NCBI GenBank assembly: GCA_004356335.1
Contig: SMXP01000082.1
Location: 1 to 18,142 of the forward strand
Length of the DNA stretch: 18,142 bases
Reading direction: 5' to 3'
Source of the DNA: Alphaproteobacteria bacterium
Lineage (GTDB): Bacteria > Pseudomonadota > Alphaproteobacteria > SMXP01
This document shows positions 14,359-18,142 of the stretch, one piece after another. A model generated the notes under the pieces. The model was not told the DNA's origin. It saw nothing but the letters and a program-made list of their open reading frames with translations, and ran no database searches. How positions within the stretch are numbered: position 1 is the first letter of the stretch; each line of letters opens with the position of its first letter. The position numbers and the translations under genes are program-made.

Positions 14359-16134
14359 TTAAGTAGGTTCGCTACGGCCGGTCGTCTCATCCGGCGCTTT
14401 GTTTTGAGGAATGAAGTCGTCTACGGCGCCGGGCACGCTGTAATCGTAAGCCCAGCGATAGACAACAGGCAATTCGTCACCAAAGTTGCCATGCCCCGGA
14501 GGCGTCTCAGATGTTTGCCACTCCAATGTGGTTGCCTGCCATGGATTGTCGCCGGCAGGCTCGCCTTTGGTCAGGCTCCTAAACAAATTGTAGAAAAACA
14601 CCAATTGCGCAAAGCCTACAATCAGAGTCACAACGGTGACGAATGCATTGAGCGACTGGGCCGAAGCCGGGATGAAGGCGGTTTCACCGATCTCGTAATA
14701 GCGGCGAGGCACACCTAAAAAGCCCAAATAGTGCAACGGGAAGAAAATTGAATACGCGCCGACGAACGTGATCCAGAAGTGAAATTGACCCAACGTTTCG
14801 TTTAGCATTCGCCCGGTGATTTTGGGGTACCAATGATAGATCGCGCCGAAAATAACCAAGAGAGGCGCCACCCCCATAACCATATGGAAGTGCGCAACGA
14901 CGAACATGGTATCCGACAGCGGTACATCCACAACGACATTACCGAGGAACAAGCCGGTTATCCCGCCATTGATAAAGGTGAAGATGAATCCGATGGCAAA
15001 TAACATGGGTATCGTAAGTCGGATGTTGCCGCGCCACAGGGTGAGCACCCAATTGTACACTTTGAGCGCCGTGGGCACCGCTATAATCAGTGTGGTGGTG
15101 GCGAAGAAGAAGCCGAAATACGGGTTCATGCCGCTGACATACATGTGGTGGGCCCACACCACGAAGCTGAGACCGCCAATCGCTATAAGCGCCCAGACCA
15201 TCATCCGATAGCCGAAGATATTTCTTCTGGCATGAACGCTCAGAAGATCGGAGACAATGCCGAACGCCGGCAGGCCGACGATGTACACTTCGGGATGACC
15301 GAAAAACCAAAACAAATGCTGAAACAAAATCGGCGTGCCGCCGCCGTAATCAAGTGACTCTCCCATCAAAACAATGGACGGCATGAAGAAACTGGTGCTC
15401 AACACCCGGTCGAGCAGCAACATCACGCCGCCGACGAGCAAGGCCGGGAAGGCCAACAGGGCCAGGATGGTGGCGATGAAAATACCCCATACCGTCAACG
15501 GCAGGCGCATCAAAGTCATCCCCCGCGTGCGTGCTTGCAGCACTGTCACCACATAATTCAGACCGCCCATGGTGAATCCAACAATGAATAAAACCAGAGA
15601 GACGAGCATCAAAATAATGCCCCACTCGTGCCCCGGGGTGCCTGGCAGGATGGACTGGGGCGGGTACAGGGTCCAGCCGGCACCGGTCGGACCGCCCGGC
15701 ACGAAGTAGCTGGCCATCAGCAGCAACACGGCCAGCAGATAGACCCAGTAACTCAACATGTTCATGTAGGGGAAAACCATATCGCGGGCGCCGATCATCA
15801 GCGGTATCAGATAATTTCCAAAGCCCCCTAGGAACAGCGCGGTCAGCAGATAGATGACCATGATCATGCCGTGCATGGTGATGAATTGGTAATAGTCGGC
15901 GGCGTCGATAAACGAGAAGGTTTCTGGGAATCCCAATTGCAGCCGCATCAACCACGACAACACCAAACCTACCATGCCCACCGCGATCGCCGTCGCTGAA
16001 TATTGTATCGCGATAACTTTAGCGTCCTGAGAAAAGACGTATTTCGTGATCCAGCTTTTCGCATGGTACAGTTCGACTTCTTCAACTTCAGCAGGCGGGG
16101 CGAAACCTACATCGGCAGGCGTAGTATCGGTCAT
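14359..16134 (-). CDS. coxA: Cytochrome c oxidase subunit I (heme-copper, type A1)
   Basis: 591 residues from the ATG; numbering below is one higher because the frame also offers a GTG one codon upstream. Metal ligands are visible: His89 and His418 for the low-spin heme, His416 for the oxygen-reducing heme, and His281, His330 and His331 for CuB, with Tyr285 in the His-Tyr crosslink motif GHPEVY. Glu283 in that motif plus Asp119 in MIGARDM (D pathway) and Lys359 in PTALK (K pathway) mark a type A1 proton-pumping oxidase. It reduces oxygen to water in the cytoplasmic membrane. I prefer the ATG at 16134 because AAGGG lies 7 bases upstream. The C-terminal 60 residues form a soluble tail. No heme A synthesis or copper assembly genes accompany it in this window. 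Confidence 0.96.
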   Translation of the reverse strand: MTDTTPADVGFAPPAEVEEVELYHAKSWITKYVFSQDAKVIAIQYSATAIAVGMVGLVLSWLMRLQLGFPETFSFIDAADYYQFITMHGMIMVIYLLTALFLGGFGNYLIPLMIGARDMVFPYMNMLSYWVYLLAVLLLMASYFVPGGPTGAGWTLYPPQSILPGTPGHEWGIILMLVSLVLFIVGFTMGGLNYVVTVLQARTRGMTLMRLPLTVWGIFIATILALLAFPALLVGGVMLLLDRVLSTSFFMPSIVLMGESLDYGGGTPILFQHLFWFFGHPEVYIVGLPAFGIVSDLLSVHARRNIFGYRMMVWALIAIGGLSFVVWAHHMYVSGMNPYFGFFFATTTLIIAVPTALKVYNWVLTLWRGNIRLTIPMLFAIGFIFTFINGGITGLFLGNVVVDVPLSDTMFVVAHFHMVMGVAPLLVIFGAIYHWYPKITGRMLNETLGQFHFWITFVGAYSIFFPLHYLGFLGVPRRYYEIGETAFIPASAQSLNAFVTVVTLIVGFAQLVFFYNLFRSLTKGEPAGDNPWQATTLEWQTSETPPGHGNFGDELPVVYRWAYDYSVPGAVDDFIPQNKAPDETTGRSEPT

Positions 16135-16185
16135 CACAACACCCTTTTCGCTATCTCTTCGTTACATACCATTGAATTGAGTCTC

Positions 16186-16213
16186 GATTTCCGGAGTCTT
16201 TCTACCCGGAATC
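16186..16213 (-). promoter_or_regulatory. Intercistronic hairpin between subunit II and subunit I genes
   Basis: GATTTCCGG (16186-16194) and CCGGAATC (16206-16213) are complementary apart from one bulged T, around an 11-base loop. It lies within the 89-base gap between the two oxidase genes. With no T-tract it is unlikely to be a strong terminator, but it could protect the upstream message or tune the subunit ratio. This is an inference from symmetry alone. Confidence 0.35.
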
Positions 16214-16223
16214 CGATCCAAGC

Positions 16224-17150
16224 TCACTCAAGACTGGAGTCCAAATAAGCGTTTAGCAGGTTCAACTGTTCGTCGCTAATCTTATAGTCCGCAGAAATCG
16301 AGGCGACGCTTTGCGCGCTTGCCGTTTGCTCCTGACCATCGGTTCCAGGCGCCCGAGCCAAGGCCATAGATTGGGCAAATGTCGGCTGCTCGGCCAACCA
16401 TGCCTCAAACTCGATCTGCTCGTCGACGACCACAATGCCGCGCATGGCATAGTGCCCCTGCCCGCATAATTCAGCGCACAGCACCTCATACGATCCGATC
16501 TTTGTCGGGGTGAACCAAAAGTAGGTTATCAAACCCGGCACTAGATCCATCTTAGCCCGAAAATTCGGCACGTAGAAGTCATGCAGCACATCTAACGAGC
16601 GGAGCAACACCTTGACCGGCTGGTCAATCGGGACGTGGACTTCATCACTCTGCACTAAGATATCGTCTTGTCCGTAAGGATCATCGGGTTTGATACCAAA
16701 TGGGTTATCAAAATCGACGTATTTATTATCTGTGGTACCCAAAATCCCGTCTCTACCGGGATAGCGATAGCTCCATTGCCATTGCTGGCCCATCACCTCA
16801 AACACATGCGCGTCTTCCGGCACGGTGACGAAATCGGCCCACACGATCAAACCGGGCGCCAGCATGGCAACGACGCCCAGTGTCGTTAATCCGATGAGCC
16901 ACCCTTCCAGCTTCTTATTTTCAGGCTCGTATTCGGCCCGCCTGTCTTTCTGATAGCGGTAACGCCAAATGGCATAGGCCATGAAAAGATTGATGGCGAT
17001 GAGCACAACGCCCGTGATCCAGAACGTGAGCATGATCGTGTCATCGATTGATCCCCAATTGGAAGCAAGCGGGGTGAACCACCAGGGGCTCATGAAATGA
17101 AACACGGTGGAGCCAACAATCAATAAAACCACGACGATTGCTATAGCCAT
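16224..17150 (-). CDS. coxB: Cytochrome c oxidase subunit II with CuA site
   Basis: 308 residues. A short N-terminal hydrophobic segment (2-20) is followed by SPWWFTPLASNWGSIDD, two membrane helices (about 40-60 and 85-107) and a periplasmic cupredoxin domain. The CuA ligands are complete: His190 in DVLHDFYVPNF and the CAELCGQGHYAM block with Cys225, Glu227, Cys229, His233 and Met236. The aromatic electron-entry segment GQQWQWSYRYPG is at 121-132. It accepts electrons from cytochrome c and passes them to subunit I. After residue 250 an Ala/Gln-rich tail runs to ISDEQLNLLNAYLDSSLE. In caa3-type homologues a cytochrome c domain occupies this place; here there is no CxxCH. It is the first gene of the operon, with a TATAAT box 40 bases upstream of the ATG. 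Confidence 0.95.
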   Translation of the reverse strand: MAIAIVVVLLIVGSTVFHFMSPWWFTPLASNWGSIDDTIMLTFWITGVVLIAINLFMAYAIWRYRYQKDRRAEYEPENKKLEGWLIGLTTLGVVAMLAPGLIVWADFVTVPEDAHVFEVMGQQWQWSYRYPGRDGILGTTDNKYVDFDNPFGIKPDDPYGQDDILVQSDEVHVPIDQPVKVLLRSLDVLHDFYVPNFRAKMDLVPGLITYFWFTPTKIGSYEVLCAELCGQGHYAMRGIVVVDEQIEFEAWLAEQPTFAQSMALARAPGTDGQEQTASAQSVASISADYKISDEQLNLLNAYLDSSLE

Positions 17151-17189
17151 ACTTTACGTATCCCTCATTGGTATCAGCGACGGGTCCTT

Positions 17190-17195
17190 ATTATA
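17190..17195 (-). promoter_or_regulatory. Consensus -10 box (TATAAT) of the oxidase operon promoter
   Basis: On the minus strand the -10 is an exact TATAAT. The best -35 at 16-base spacing is CTTTCA, only 3 of 6, so activation by a regulator is possible. Transcription would start near 17183, giving a leader of about 33 bases that contains GAGGG before the subunit II ATG. Confidence 0.5.
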
Positions 17196-17355
17196 GGCTA
17201 AGGATTCCAATTGAAAGAAGCCGCCTTGCTCGATATCGACCCGCGCAGTCTGCCCGATTCATTGGGTAACTTAACAAAGGGTCTGCAGCAAGGATTTTGA
17301 AGCATCGCGACAATGTTTGGCAAGTGTTTGAATCGGCTCTCTAATTGTCTTCGCA

Positions 17356-17370
17356 GTGACATTTTGTCAC
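17356..17370. promoter_or_regulatory. Perfect dyad GTGACA-TTT-TGTCAC, candidate regulator site
   Basis: Six-base arms are exact reverse complements around TTT. It lies about 160 bases upstream of the oxidase -10 box. The GTGA/TCAC halves recall CRP/FNR-family half-sites, but the spacing is 7 rather than 6, so I do not assign a regulator. Confidence 0.4.
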
Positions 17371-17534
17371 AGGATTAGGCAATGTCTCAGATGGCAAGGG
17401 CGGCGCATGGTGCGGCAAGAGACAGCACAGCGGGAACTAACTAATTGAAATCAAAAGGCTTTACCGGGAATCAAAGGGTTCAATCAGACCGATCATGGGC
17501 GCCATAGGTTCGAACGGATGTTGGCCGTACATTT

Positions 17535-17572
17535 CATATGGTTTTACTTCGGTCATATGGCTTTGCTTCGGT
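17535..17572 (+). repeat. Two-copy 19-base tandem repeat
   Basis: CATATGGTTTTACTTCGGT (17535-17553) is followed immediately by CATATGGCTTTGCTTCGGT (17554-17572), 17 of 19 identical. It lies upstream of the VOC gene, outside any recognised coding region. Confidence 0.85.
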
Positions 17573-17702
17573 TGTCACGGAATTTTTGACCCGCCGCCGC
17601 AATGTCGATCCGTCATCGCTCACCTTGAAAATACCCAGAGCTTCAGGCTCAAAAAGGACAGGACCGACCACCCCGCCGAATAGGCCGTCGCCGCAAGCCA
17701 GG

Positions 17703-18142
17703 GTGTCAAGCCCAGATCGACCACCGCCCGTACAACTGGCGGAGATTGATCCTTATGTCCATCGATCGAATTTCGTCGTTGCCGATATGGCAAGGGCGTT
17801 TCGGGTGTATCGCGACATTTTGGGGTTTAAGGTCGACGTCTTGGTGCCGGCGACCAGCTTCATGCATGCGGTATTCGAACTTTCGCCCGAAGCGAAGCTA
17901 CGCATCGCTTTTCTGAGTAGCGGCGAAGGTGAATTCGGCCATATCGGCTTGACGGAATTCCCCGACATGGAACCCGCCGTCCGCCGACAGCATTCATTCC
18001 AGCGTGTTGATTGTCGAAGTCCAAAGAGACATTGAAACGCTATACGATCAACTCAAAGCCGAAGGGTTGGATGTGGAGCGAATTTTCGACCTAACCAATC
18101 CATCGCGCAGGGAAATTCCGTTTACGGATCATGATGGGCATC
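17703..18142 (+). pseudogene. VOC (glyoxalase/bleomycin-resistance fold) protein, apparent frameshift, cut by window edge
   Basis: The first half of a vicinal-oxygen-chelate domain reads IDPYVHRSNFVVADMARAFR then YRDILGFKVD and GHIGLTEFPDMEP in one frame. The matching second half, HSSVLIVEVQRDIETLYDQL then KAEGLDVERIFDLTNP and FTDHDGH, is in the frame one base further on. The first frame stops at 18035. The switch lies between about 17965 and 17990, in the repetitive GC stretch CCCGCCGTCCGCCGAC, consistent with one extra base or two lost. The frame then stays open to the window end. The start is uncertain: a GTG at 17703 is used, but the domain itself starts near 17742. His in YVHRSNF is a likely first metal ligand. 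It could be a real mutation or a read error, so 'pseudogene' is provisional. The substrate is unknown. Confidence 0.65.

Larger units (their letters stand above)
17151..17702. other. Intergenic region upstream of the oxidase operon
   Basis: About 550 bases with no convincing gene. It holds the leftward oxidase promoter (17190-17195), a perfect dyad (17356-17370) and a 19-base tandem duplication (17535-17572). A frame open from 17538 runs into the VOC gene, but its first 55 codons are Pro/Arg/Ser-rich and match no family that I know. I see no dispersed repeat copy here. Confidence 0.6.

Noticed and set aside
15350..15955. 201-codon open frame within oxidase subunit I
   Set aside because: Alternative frame of a gene whose metal ligands are all in place in the main frame.
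17507..17524. GGTTCGAAC, resembling a tRNA T-loop
   Set aside because: The flanking bases cannot form the 5-bp T-stem, and no acceptor or anticodon arm can be built around it.

Overview
The window looks like chromosomal DNA of an alphaproteobacterium of moderate GC. This rests on three things: a membrane-anchored c-type cytochrome of the CycM/c552 type beside an aa3-type oxidase operon; large TonB-dependent and OprO/P-like outer membrane proteins; and dispersed repeats ending in GCTCTAA/GCTCTAG of a kind common in this class. I cannot place it to genus. There are no rRNA or tRNA genes, no CRISPR array, and no transposase or integrase.

Left third (1-4978): two divergent lipid/alcohol catabolic operons. 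Leftward run a short-chain dehydrogenase and an acyl-CoA dehydrogenase cut by the window edge. Rightward run an AMP-forming acyl-CoA synthetase and a GMC-family flavin alcohol dehydrogenase. The roughly 430 bp between them hold a perfect 11-bp-arm palindrome, a terminator-like hairpin with no gene ending at it, and two dispersed repeats. A plausible joint role is activation and oxidation of an acyl or alcohol substrate. The substrate cannot be read from sequence.

Middle (4983-11461): three leftward genes. They encode a TonB-dependent receptor, a large outer membrane protein that looks like an OprO/P porin joined to a second beta-barrel domain, and an alpha/beta hydrolase with His where the nucleophile should be. 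The receptor's only strong ribosome binding site points at an ATC codon. A roughly 200 bp block of tandem repeats separates receptor from porin.

Right third (11865-17150): a respiratory module. A membrane-anchored cytochrome c gene runs rightward and meets a leftward cytochrome c oxidase operon of five genes: subunit II with the CuA site, subunit I with heme-copper ligands and D and K pathway residues, two different subunit III proteins, and a small subunit IV-like protein. The cytochrome probably passes electrons to subunit II. A TATAAT box and a GTGACA-TTT-TGTCAC dyad lie upstream of subunit II. The window ends in a VOC (glyoxalase-fold) gene that appears frameshifted and is cut by the edge.

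The least ordinary features are the structured repeats at gene 3' ends, two of which supply the stop codon of the neighbouring gene and whose hairpin shows a compensatory base-pair change between copies; the double-barrel porin; the nucleophile-less hydrolase; and the ATC start. I see no clearly new multi-gene system.
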